NCBI GenBank assembly: GCA_905235515.1
Contig: CAJOLV010000014.1
Span: 1 to 32,423 of the forward strand
DNA from: an uncultured Bacilli bacterium
Lineage (GTDB): Bacteria; Bacillota_I; Bacilli_A; RFN20; CAG-826
Direction: 5' to 3'
Length of the DNA: 32,423 nucleotides
A program made the translations under genes and the position numbers. The notes under the pieces are model-generated. The model had not been told where the DNA came from and made no database searches. It saw only the letters and a program-made list of their open reading frames with translations. Shown one piece after another: positions 1 through 8,318 of this stretch. Position 1 is the stretch's first letter; each line of letters starts with the position of its first letter.

Positions 1-29
1 AGAGCTGATTAAATTAATTATTTATAATT

Positions 30-81
30 AAAAAGAAAAACGGGTTTTGCAATGTCTGGATATTTTTGTTGCAAAATCCGT
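30..81 (-). terminator. Rho-independent terminator of the tRNA-His transcript
   Basis: Inverted repeat acgggttttgcaa (40-52) / ttgcaaaatccgt (69-81); on the minus strand it is followed by TTTTTCTTTTT. Confidence 0.75.
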
Positions 82-93
82 ATATCGTTCAAA

Positions 94-170
94 TGGGGCG
101 GTTGACCAGAATTGAACTGGCGCATGCCTGGTTCACAGCCAGGTGTGTTAACCCCTTCACCACAACCGCC
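94..170 (-). tRNA. tRNA-His (GTG)
   Basis: Reverse complement folds as a cloverleaf: G-1 + GCGGTTG/CAACCGC acceptor, C73, anticodon stem-loop CCTGG-CTGTGAA-CCAGG, T-arm with GTTCAATTC, encoded CCA. Confidence 0.95.
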
Positions 171-270
171 ATGCTAGATTATCTTAATCAATATCAACAT
201 CTTTTGTCAAAGAGAAAATAACTATACTATTCAAAGGAATAGTTTTTATAATGAAAAAGAGGACATTTTT

Positions 271-1677
271 ATGGCATACACTAGAGACGATATTCACCAA
301 ATAGTAGAGAATCAAAGAGAGTTTTTCTTATCTGGACAAACATTAGACATTAAATTTCGTAAAGAACAATTGAAGAAATTAAAACAGGCTTTAATCAATA
401 ATCAAAAGAAATTAGAAAAAGCCTTATACATTGACCTAGGTAGAAGTGACGCTGAAGCTTTTTTCTGCGACATTGGTGATGTCATTATGGAAATTAATGA
501 ATGTATCCATGGCTTAAGAAAGTGGAGCAAACCAGAAACTCATTTCTCCGGCATGGCATGCTTCCCAAGTATATTTACTAAAGTTTATAAGATGCCTTAT
601 GGTGTATCTTTAATCATTTCCCCATTTAATTTTCCAATTCTTTTATCAATTGGTGTTTTAGCGGCCTCTATCGCTGGAGGTAATACCGCCCTAATTAAAG
701 CGAGTAGTAAATCCGCAGCGTGTACACAAGCCCTAAAAGAGATTATCGCAGAAACATTTGACCCTAACTATATTATAGTTATCGATGGAGGACATGATGT
801 CGCTGACTTCTGTTTAGAAGAAAGAACAGATAAAATCTTTTATACCGGTTCGCCAAATGTTGGCAAACACGTTATGGAATTAGCGAGTAAAAATCTCATT
901 CCTGTCACATTAGAACTGGGAGGAGAAACTGGTAACTGGTGCATTGTCAGAAAGGACGCGAATCTAAAAGACGCTGCGAGGAAAATTGCCTTCTTTAAAA
1001 TCTGTAATTCTGGACAAATTTGTATCAATATTAACCAAGTCGCAGTCGCTGAAGAAGTTGCGGATCAATTTGTGGAGGAATTAAAAAACGCAATTATTAA
1101 ACAAATTGGTGAAAAAGCTTACTTAAATGAAGAATATTCCAAATTAATCGCTTCTCGTGCCTATCAAAATATCGCTAAAGAAGCCGATGAATATCGTGAT
1201 CGTATCATCTTTGGTGGTGAAGGTGACATAGAAACATTAAAATATTCACCAACTATCATCTATCCAGTCGATATCAATGAATCAATTGTTCAACACGAAA
1301 TATTTGGACCACTACTCCCAATCGTTAAATATAAAGATAGTGAAGTCAATCAATTATTAGATATCATTGCTAGAAGAGAACATGGCTTAGCCTTCTACAT
1401 TTTCACCAAAAATAAAAAATGGGCGAAAAAAGTCATGCAAACTCAACAATATGGCGGTGGATGTGTTAATGAAGTTTGTCTTCACATAATGGTTAAAGGA
1501 GTTCCATTTAACGGAACAGGCCATTCCGGTATGGGGGCGTATCATGGAGAATGGGGTTTTAGAGAATTCACTCATCCATCCACTGTTCTTTTTGGTAAAA
1601 CTCATATGAACCTCTCGTTAAGAGAACATCCATATACAAAAAGAAAGAAGAAACTTTTTTCCAAATTCTTGAAATAA
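271..1677 (+). CDS. Aldehyde dehydrogenase family protein
   Basis: 468 aa; PFNFP, TGSPNVGK, LELGG, NSGQICIN and EIFGPLLPI motifs; SD-like aaagagga upstream. Confidence 0.93.
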   Translation: MAYTRDDIHQIVENQREFFLSGQTLDIKFRKEQLKKLKQALINNQKKLEKALYIDLGRSDAEAFFCDIGDVIMEINECIHGLRKWSKPETHFSGMACFPSIFTKVYKMPYGVSLIISPFNFPILLSIGVLAASIAGGNTALIKASSKSAACTQALKEIIAETFDPNYIIVIDGGHDVADFCLEERTDKIFYTGSPNVGKHVMELASKNLIPVTLELGGETGNWCIVRKDANLKDAARKIAFFKICNSGQICININQVAVAEEVADQFVEELKNAIIKQIGEKAYLNEEYSKLIASRAYQNIAKEADEYRDRIIFGGEGDIETLKYSPTIIYPVDINESIVQHEIFGPLLPIVKYKDSEVNQLLDIIARREHGLAFYIFTKNKKWAKKVMQTQQYGGGCVNEVCLHIMVKGVPFNGTGHSGMGAYHGEWGFREFTHPSTVLFGKTHMNLSLREHPYTKRKKKLFSKFLK

Positions 1678-1682
1678 AAAAA

Positions 1683-1708
1683 GATCAACCTTATGGTTGA
1701 TTTTCTTT
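1683..1708. terminator. Bidirectional terminator between convergent genes
   Basis: aaaaaaagatcaacc-ttat-ggttgattttcttt. Confidence 0.7.
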
Positions 1709-2150
1709 AGAATAATTCTTCTATAATTAATGATATTTCTTCTAAATTCTTTTTATCTATTTCCTTAAATCTATGATATATCGGTGAATCAATATCTAAG
1801 ACCGCTTTAACTTGGTTATTTTTGATAATTGGTACGACAATCTCGCTTTTTGATAAAGAAGAACAAGCAATATGACCTTTAAATTGATTGACATCGTCCA
1901 CGACAATAGTAACCTTATTTTCAAACGCTGTTCCACAAACTCCTTTACCTTTTGCAATTACAGTGCACGCTACATCTCCTTGGAAAGGACCTAAATATAA
2001 ATGGTCGCCTTCCACTAAATAAAAACCACACCAGTTGAGATTATCTAACTGGTTAATAACCGCGGTTATATTAGAAAGATTAGAAATAAGTGGCAAATCT
2101 TTATCAATAATTCCCTTAATTTGTTCAATAATTACTTTGTAATCGTTCAT
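1707..2150 (-). CDS. GAF-domain free methionine-(R)-sulfoxide reductase-like protein
   Basis: 147 aa; NWCGFY, GPFQG..ACT.I..GKGVCG, HIACSS, KSEIVVPI, VLDIDSP motifs of the fRMsr (YebR/MsrC) family. Confidence 0.85.
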   Translation of the reverse strand: MNDYKVIIEQIKGIIDKDLPLISNLSNITAVINQLDNLNWCGFYLVEGDHLYLGPFQGDVACTVIAKGKGVCGTAFENKVTIVVDDVNQFKGHIACSSLSKSEIVVPIIKNNQVKAVLDIDSPIYHRFKEIDKKNLEEISLIIEELF

Positions 2151-2152
2151 AT

Positions 2153-2716
2153 TTATAAACCTCTAAAGACTTCTGTATAATAATCCGACATTTGTTCTGG
2201 TGTCTCTTTAAAATCGGATTTAATCCAATATTTTAAAGCGGTAATGAATAATTCAATGGCCAGTGATTTCTTTAAATCTAGTGGTATCGAATCATATTCT
2301 TTGACTGGGTAATTATTATAATAAGAATCCGCTAAAACGATGAGATGGGATCTAAATTCATCTAAAAAGATGTCGTTCCCCTTACTAGACATAATACCAG
2401 TAATTAATTCTTTTTCATCGCGAATGTGGTAAAAGATGTGAGTGATTAAATGTTTATAGTTAAATACGGCGTCTTTTGAAAAGTCATGAGTCTTTTCTTC
2501 TTGTAAGCTATGAGAGAAGACGTGATCAAAGATATCCTTAGATATTTTTAATAACAATTCATTTTTTGTTTTGAAATGACAATAAAATGTGGATCTGCCA
2601 ATATTAGATTCATCTAAGATATCTTGAATTGTGATATCATCATAATCCTTATTATTAATTAAATTAGTAAAAGCGCGATAAATAGCCTCTAATGTTTTTA
2701 CTTGCCTTTTATCCAT
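2153..2716 (-). CDS. TetR/AcrR family transcriptional regulator
   Basis: 187 aa; N-terminal HTH IQDILDESNIGRSTFYCHFKTKNELL. Confidence 0.9.
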   Translation of the reverse strand: MDKRQVKTLEAIYRAFTNLINNKDYDDITIQDILDESNIGRSTFYCHFKTKNELLLKISKDIFDHVFSHSLQEEKTHDFSKDAVFNYKHLITHIFYHIRDEKELITGIMSSKGNDIFLDEFRSHLIVLADSYYNNYPVKEYDSIPLDLKKSLAIELFITALKYWIKSDFKETPEQMSDYYTEVFRGL

Positions 2717-2727
2717 ACAACACTCCT

Positions 2728-2850
2728 AACGAACAATTAGTTCATTAAATAATCTACATTTTCTAGAATATATAACAATTTGTTCGATATCAAATAGTAT
2801 ATAGAAAATAATGAACAAAAATCGTGATATTATTCATTAGTTTTATTGTT
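2728..2850. promoter_or_regulatory. Probable TetR operator region in divergent intergenic space
   Basis: Repeated GAAC/GTTC half-sites: GAACaattaGTTC (2731-2743), AACAATTTGTT, and TAATGAA...TTCATTA, between the tetR gene and the divergent membrane-protein pair. Confidence 0.45.
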
Positions 2851-2902
2851 TTTATGCATAAAAATGATTAGAATTATCTTAACAAATAAAGGAGATATTA
2901 TT

Positions 2903-3307
2903 ATGGCGTGTTTTGCTGTTTCCGCTGTTGCGGCAATCGGAGTTGGTATTGCTAAACATATCGTTAAACATCAAGAAAAGAAAGCGACAGAACCAACTGA
3001 ATATAAATTTGGTTCCGAAGTTAAATGGAGCAAAAAATTAGCGTATTTAGAATACACTTTATGGGGTGGCTCATTCATTTTAGCGGGTGAGCACTTGCTA
3101 CATGGAGAAGTTTCTCCATATCCACCTTTTTTAACCGCAGCAGGGGAAGGAAAAGAAGCTGTTAAAGAAATGCTCATAGAAATGGGCACAGTTGGTGTGA
3201 CAATGCTCTTAGCCTTATTGCTTGCCTGGGGTGTTGGAGTATTGCTAGTCGATTATTTAAATTTCAAAAAGCACAAGAGATCCGTTGAGGCAAAGAAGGT
3301 ATTATAA
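2903..3307 (+). CDS. Membrane protein of unknown function (first of pair)
   Basis: Start set to ATG 2903 behind ggagat (ORF track starts upstream at 2846); two to three hydrophobic segments. Confidence 0.75.
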   Translation: MACFAVSAVAAIGVGIAKHIVKHQEKKATEPTEYKFGSEVKWSKKLAYLEYTLWGGSFILAGEHLLHGEVSPYPPFLTAAGEGKEAVKEMLIEMGTVGVTMLLALLLAWGVGVLLVDYLNFKKHKRSVEAKKVL

Positions 3308-3591
3308 TGTATTTTCTTACCGCGCTTGCCTGCGCTATTATCGCAGGCGTGTTATACTTCCTATTTAAAGATAGAAAAGCATTACACCTTGATATATTAG
3401 CCATCATTTTTGGTGCAGCTACACTGATGTGGTTAGTGGATTGCATTTATTCCGCTATTAGTGGTGAAGGCTTCTTAAGCTTTGATGATCCAGTTGATGG
3501 ATATATCGCCTTATTCACTGTATTAGGTGGTTTATTCCTCTGGATTATTCTTGGATTCATCCTCAATAACAAAGATAAAAAAGTGGCTTAA
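3307..3591 (+). CDS. Small membrane protein of unknown function (second of pair)
   Basis: 94 aa, three hydrophobic segments; ATG overlaps preceding TAA (TAATG). Confidence 0.75.
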   Translation: MYFLTALACAIIAGVLYFLFKDRKALHLDILAIIFGAATLMWLVDCIYSAISGEGFLSFDDPVDGYIALFTVLGGLFLWIILGFILNNKDKKVA

Positions 3592-3615
3592 AATCAATTA
3601 AAATACCAAGAAATT

Positions 3616-3640
3616 GCACGAGAAATCGTGCTTTTTCTTT
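3616..3640 (+). terminator. Rho-independent terminator
   Basis: gcacga-gaaa-tcgtgc followed by tttttcttt. Confidence 0.85.
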
Positions 3641-3689
3641 GAAATTTTGAAAATGTTAACAAAGTTAAAAAATATTTTTTAGAAAAAAA

Positions 3690-3716
3690 TTAGCAGACTA
3701 CTTGACAGAGTGCTAA
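3690..3716. promoter_or_regulatory. CIRCE-like element 1 (HrcA operator)
   Basis: TTAGCAGAC-N9-GAGTGCTAA against consensus TTAGCACTC-N9-GAGTGCTAA; N9 contains the -35 TTGACA (3702-3707). Confidence 0.75.
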
Positions 3717-3730
3717 AAATGGTTGATAAT
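3702..3730 (+). promoter_or_regulatory. Sigma-A-type promoter of hsp20
   Basis: TTGACA - 17 nt - GATAAT. Confidence 0.75.
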
Positions 3731-3737
3731 GTTGGTG

Positions 3738-3764
3738 TTAGCAGTCAAGGAGTGAGAGTGCTAA
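3738..3764. promoter_or_regulatory. CIRCE element 2 (HrcA operator)
   Basis: TTAGCAGTC-AAGGAGTGA-GAGTGCTAA; one mismatch to CIRCE, exact 9-nt spacer. Confidence 0.9.
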
Positions 3765-3785
3765 CGATATTTAGGAGGTATGGTT

Positions 3786-4190
3786 ATGTTTAACTATTTA
3801 ACAACTTATGATCCATTTTTCGATCTATTCTTCCCTGTCAAAGGTGAAACAAATAGACATCATCACAATCTTATGAAGACAGATATCGTTGAAAAGAAAA
3901 ACTCTTATCTTCTCAAGATTAATGTTCCTGGTGTAAAAAAAGAAGATATCAAAATTTCTTTAGAGAAAGGATATCTCACAATTGATGTCCAATATAAAGA
4001 AGAAATCAATGAAGATGAGAAATATTTATACCAAGAAAGAAGAATTGGTGAATATTCCCGTTCCTATAACGTAGGTGAGAATTTGACTGAGAAAGATATT
4101 GAGGCCAAGATGGATAACGGTGTCTTACTTGTCTCTATTAAGAAAGAACAACCAAAAGAAGAGAAAACGCAATATATTGATATTCATTAA
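3786..4190 (+). CDS. Hsp20/alpha-crystallin small heat-shock protein
   Basis: Start set to ATG 3786, 7 nt after aggagg (ORF track has 3780); VPGVKKEDIKISLEKGYLTI...NGVLLVSIKKE. Confidence 0.93.
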   Translation: MFNYLTTYDPFFDLFFPVKGETNRHHHNLMKTDIVEKKNSYLLKINVPGVKKEDIKISLEKGYLTIDVQYKEEINEDEKYLYQERRIGEYSRSYNVGENLTEKDIEAKMDNGVLLVSIKKEQPKEEKTQYIDIH

Positions 4191-4213
4191 TCGCAGATTT
4201 TACCCTTCCTTTT

Positions 4214-4243
4214 GACCTAGCAGGAATGCTAGGTCTTTTCTTT
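4214..4243 (+). terminator. Rho-independent terminator of hsp20
   Basis: gacctagca-ggaa-tgctaggtc-ttttcttttt. Confidence 0.9.
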
Positions 4244-4265
4244 TTAATAATTGATTTAAACTATT

Positions 4266-4598
4266 TTAGTTTCTTCTCGCGATGACACCAAATAAGCCAC
4301 CTAAGAAATAGAAGATGTTACCACCGATAACTCCAAAAATGATGAATAAGACATCCCAGAATTTGCTGGTTCCGGCTTTTTTGGCTTTTCTCACTAAGGC
4401 GATTGTAATCCAAACAACGATGAAGATAATGATACAAATAATTAAGGTTTGTAAACCTAATTGAGACATATCAAGGCTACCGACTTGGACATTTGCCATT
4501 GCTAAAGCTGAGAAAACGATACCAAGAATACTGAATACAAGAAGAATCCAGTTAAAGATATTAGCAATGCTATACATTACTGCTGAGGCTTTTTCCAT
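4266..4598 (-). CDS. Small membrane protein of unknown function
   Basis: 110 aa with three hydrophobic segments; SD aaaggag upstream on the minus strand. Confidence 0.75.
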   Translation of the reverse strand: MEKASAVMYSIANIFNWILLVFSILGIVFSALAMANVQVGSLDMSQLGLQTLIICIIIFIVVWITIALVRKAKKAGTSKFWDVLFIIFGVIGGNIFYFLGGLFGVIARRN

Positions 4599-4641
4599 TA
4601 AATAAAACTCCTTTAAATTTTTATATATTACAATATAGAAC

Positions 4642-6000
4642 CTATTTTGCTAGTAAGAAAGCTTTATATCCACGATAAGCTTCGTAGACATCGACTTTAC
4701 TAACGATTTCCATTGGTGCGTGCATGTTAAGAACAGCAATACCAGCATCAATGACATTCATATTGTAGTTTCCTAAGATATAGGCGATTGTTCCACCACC
4801 ACCTTGATCAACTCTACCAAGTTCACTAGATTGCCAATTGACTTTGGCGTCATCCATGGTTTTTCTAATGAAAGCATAATATTCTGGGTTAGCATCATTG
4901 CTGCCTGATTTACCGCGTGAACCAGTATATTTATTAAAGACTAGACCTTGGCCAAAATAAGCAGCGTTTTTTGGATCGTTGACACCGGCATATAATGGGT
5001 CAAAGCCAGCGGAGACATCACTGGAGAGCATCTTTGATGCTTGCATGACTAATCTCGCTGTATATAAAGGATCCGCTAAACCTAATAATTTAGCTAATTG
5101 AGCAATCGCGTTTTCAAAGAATAAACTATGAGCGCCTGTCGCGCCTACAGAACCGATTTCTTCTTTATCCACTAAGATACAGCATGCTGTATATTCTGGT
5201 TTTTCAGTATCTAATAAGGCTTTTAAAGATGTGTAAGCACACACTCTATCATCATGGCCATAACCAGCGACCATTGATCTATCTAAACCATAATCTCTAG
5301 CTGGACCAGCCGGTACGACTTCAATTTCAGCAGAGATGAAATCTTCTTCTTCGATGCCATATTGTTTTTCTAATAAATCTAAAACATATGCTTTAGCGTC
5401 TTTATCTTTAAGTGGAATACTCCCTAAAGAAATATCGAGATTTTCCCCTTCAATTGCTTTACCTAATGGCTTAGCCATTTGGTCTGCGGATAAGTGAATT
5501 AATAAGTCAGTGATACCAACAACTGGATCATCTTCTTTTTCACCGATATGGATTTCCACGACTGTTCCATCTTTTTTGCAAACAACACCATGTAAGGCTA
5601 ATGGGATAGTGACATATTGATACTTTTTCACACCACCATAATAATGTGTGTCACCTAAAGCGAATCCATTCTTTTCATAAATTGGGGATTCTTTTAAGTC
5701 TAATCTTGGTGAGTCAATATGAGCACCTAAAATTCTTAATCCTTCTAATAATGGTTTTTTACCAACGACAAAGGCACAAATGTTTTTATTCTTGTTCACA
5801 AAATAGACTTTATCGCCCGCTTTTAAAGATTCGACTTTATCAGCGTTTTTATAACCAGCTTTTTCTAATAATTCCACTGATTCTTTGACAACCAATCTTT
5901 CGGTTTTACCAAAACTAATGAATTTCTTATAATCTTCAGCAAAATCCATCACTTCATTTAAGTTGTCTTGATATTTTTCCCATGCATTCTTTCTATACAT
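4642..6000 (-). CDS. M18 family metalloaminopeptidase
   Basis: 452 aa; AHIDSPRLDLK, GYGHDDRVCAY, VDKEEIGSVGATGA motifs. Confidence 0.93.
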   Translation of the reverse strand: MYRKNAWEKYQDNLNEVMDFAEDYKKFISFGKTERLVVKESVELLEKAGYKNADKVESLKAGDKVYFVNKNKNICAFVVGKKPLLEGLRILGAHIDSPRLDLKESPIYEKNGFALGDTHYYGGVKKYQYVTIPLALHGVVCKKDGTVVEIHIGEKEDDPVVGITDLLIHLSADQMAKPLGKAIEGENLDISLGSIPLKDKDAKAYVLDLLEKQYGIEEEDFISAEIEVVPAGPARDYGLDRSMVAGYGHDDRVCAYTSLKALLDTEKPEYTACCILVDKEEIGSVGATGAHSLFFENAIAQLAKLLGLADPLYTARLVMQASKMLSSDVSAGFDPLYAGVNDPKNAAYFGQGLVFNKYTGSRGKSGSNDANPEYYAFIRKTMDDAKVNWQSSELGRVDQGGGGTIAYILGNYNMNVIDAGIAVLNMHAPMEIVSKVDVYEAYRGYKAFLLAK

Positions 6001-6094
6001 AAGTAAAGCCTCCTAATTGTTAAAACTATACAACAAAACTTTTGAAAAATCATTAAAGATGATTGTTTTTAAAAACAAATCTATTTATTCCCAA

Positions 6095-6120
6095 CAAAAA
6101 AGAGAGTGATTTTCACTCTC
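6095..6120 (-). terminator. Rho-independent terminator overlapping the serine dehydratase stop
   Basis: gagagtga (6102-6109)-ttt-tcactctc (6113-6120); T-rich tract on the minus strand; stem includes the TGA stop. Confidence 0.8.
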
Positions 6121-7321
6121 CTTTAAATGCTTTTAGCGTTTTTCCTAACCCACTTAGACCGGTTTCTCGATAACCTTCATTAAGGTCTTTTCCAGTGAGA
6201 TACATCGTCTGCACTGATTGGTCAAAGGTAACCTTAGCTCCACTAGGTGGGACAATCCTCGCTAATATCGCAGCGTTAATGGCTTTTAAAGCAAAGATTG
6301 CGCATCTTTCAATACATGGAATTTGTACATATCCATCTACGGGGTCACAAGTTAATCCAAGGGAGTGTTCCATAGCTATTTCAGCGGCTTGGGTAATATT
6401 ATCAATATCATATTCACACACCGTTGCAATCATCGCCGCAGACATTGCACAGGCGACACCTATTTCTGCTTGGCACCCACATTCTGCACCGCTGATAGAA
6501 GCGTTCGTTTTAACAATGATACCAATTAAACCCGCCACACACAGGCCATCGATAATTTCTTTTCTGGAATAATTGCGCATTTTTAAGAATGTAATAGCCC
6601 CTGGTAACACACCAGCGCTGCCACAAGTTGGAGCAATAACAATAATACCACCGGCAGCGTTTTCTTCAGCAACAGCAAAAGAGGAAATAGCGACATTCAT
6701 TAAAATGTCGTTTTCAGCCCTTCTACTAGAACGCATATTTAAATACATTTGGCGAGCTTTTCTTTGAACATGCAATGTGCCAGGTAACTCTCCTGATGCT
6801 TTGATGCCATTAGTTCTACTTTCTTCGATTGCGTCATAGACTTTTCCTAAATAGGAAATAATCTCATCGCCTTCATATTTTTTGACATAATCAACAAGTG
6901 AAATCTTCTCTTTTTTACAATAATCAACAATCTCTGTTAACGTATGATGAGGGTAAACATCATCTTTTAATCCCACCACTTCATCATTAACGACAATTGT
7001 CCCACCACCAACAGAAAGAATCGTTTCTTCTACTTGTTCATTATTTGATAAAGTGATGGCAAATTGCATAGTGTTTGGATGTGAAACCTCAGTTTTTTCA
7101 TCAAAAACAATAGAGTGAGAGATATCCTTCAACTTCATATCAATAACCATGTCGGTCAAGTGTCCTTTTCCAGTTAAAGCTAAAGAACCAAAGAGGGTAA
7201 CTTTGATATTCTTAATATCGTTATATTTTTCTAAAATATATTCACAAGCAAAAGCTGGGCCCATTGTATGAGATGAGCTCGGTCCATAACCTATCACAAA
7301 TATTTCTTTTATTGATCTCAT
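6113..7321 (-). CDS. L-serine ammonia-lyase, iron-sulfur type, single chain
   Basis: 402 aa; GYGPSSSHTMGP, PTCGSAGVLPGA, SGAECGCQAEIGVACAM, HSLGLTCDPV.GYVQIPCIERC. Confidence 0.93.
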   Translation of the reverse strand: MRSIKEIFVIGYGPSSSHTMGPAFACEYILEKYNDIKNIKVTLFGSLALTGKGHLTDMVIDMKLKDISHSIVFDEKTEVSHPNTMQFAITLSNNEQVEETILSVGGGTIVVNDEVVGLKDDVYPHHTLTEIVDYCKKEKISLVDYVKKYEGDEIISYLGKVYDAIEESRTNGIKASGELPGTLHVQRKARQMYLNMRSSRRAENDILMNVAISSFAVAEENAAGGIIVIAPTCGSAGVLPGAITFLKMRNYSRKEIIDGLCVAGLIGIIVKTNASISGAECGCQAEIGVACAMSAAMIATVCEYDIDNITQAAEIAMEHSLGLTCDPVDGYVQIPCIERCAIFALKAINAAILARIVPPSGAKVTFDQSVQTMYLTGKDLNEGYRETGLSGLGKTLKAFKGE

Positions 7322-7322
7322 G

Positions 7323-8171
7323 CTAACTTAACCAAAATTTAATCGCTTGTGGAAAATGTTCACTCCACGCCGCTTCGCAATGTGCTTTACTACCATCCAC
7401 TAACAAACTGACTTGGTTATGATCAAACCCGTGTTTTAAAAAGTATTGATACATGTCAATTGTCGGTTTTAAAAATAAATGTTCAAACTCCACATCTCCT
7501 GTATAAAAATAGAATTTTCCATATTCATTAGGATTAATATTTAATGAGTCGATGTATTTAAATAATTCTTTTTTATTATAAAGATGAAAAGCTGGAGAAA
7601 AACATAAAGCAAAACCAAATGTATCTTTATAAATTGTACCGAAGTTAAAAGCAGCAATGCCACCCATAGATGAACCACCAATACCGGTATATTCCCTTTC
7701 TTGTCTAGTAGAGAAGTGTTGATCAATAATTGGTTTTAATTCATTAACTATATAATCCATATAGACTTTGCTATAAGGTGTTTTGTCAGGATGTTTTCCA
7801 GCGTATCTAGGCATAATAGGAACATCTTGTAAAGTATATTCTTGGACGCGATAAATATATCCTACTTTTGGGCAATCTATACCGACGACAATAAATGGTT
7901 CTACTCCTGCTTTTCTTAATTCGTGTTGTCTCACGTCAATATCCCACGCTCCAAAAGCTGTTGTGTATTTATCGACGATGTTTTGACCATCCATCATATA
8001 AAGGACTGGATATCTATTATTCTTAGAATATCCATTTGGAAGATACACTCTTACTGTTCTTTTTTTACAATTAGGAACTGGTAAAATTACATCCATTGTG
8101 TAGAGGCAACCAAATTGAATATCATTTGGTTCTACTTCATATAATTTGAAAGGACCAATTCTTTTATTCAT
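7323..8171 (-). CDS. Esterase family (alpha/beta-hydrolase, esterase D-like) protein
   Basis: PVLYMMDGQN, GIGGSSMGGIAAFNFG nucleophile elbow, HCEAAWSEHFP; ATG 8171 preferred (aagga 6 nt upstream) over the TTG at 8177. Confidence 0.85.
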   Translation of the reverse strand: MNKRIGPFKLYEVEPNDIQFGCLYTMDVILPVPNCKKRTVRVYLPNGYSKNNRYPVLYMMDGQNIVDKYTTAFGAWDIDVRQHELRKAGVEPFIVVGIDCPKVGYIYRVQEYTLQDVPIMPRYAGKHPDKTPYSKVYMDYIVNELKPIIDQHFSTRQEREYTGIGGSSMGGIAAFNFGTIYKDTFGFALCFSPAFHLYNKKELFKYIDSLNINPNEYGKFYFYTGDVEFEHLFLKPTIDMYQYFLKHGFDHNQVSLLVDGSKAHCEAAWSEHFPQAIKFWLS

Positions 8172-8318
8172 AAGCAATTCCTTAATTAGTATATGCTAAT
8201 AACATAAGAAATAAAACATTTATGTTTTCTCCTTAAATCTTTACAGTTGTAAACATTATTTTTAATGCAAACATTATTGTTTGAGTATATTATTACGTAG
8301 GAAAGAGGAAACTATTAT

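Noticed and set aside
840-1605. Antisense ORFs of 62 and 72 aa inside the aldehyde dehydrogenase gene
   Set aside because: Entirely antisense to a well-supported CDS, no recognisable domain; codon-usage shadow ORFs.
6061-6081. TTGTTTTTAAAAACAA palindrome (6063-6078) in the aminopeptidase upstream region
   Set aside because: Perfect but very AT-rich; such palindromes are expected by chance in this genome and no family operator matches.
6195-6767. Plus-strand ORFs (125 and 64 aa) across the serine dehydratase gene
   Set aside because: Antisense to a CDS with clear catalytic motifs; no domain signal.
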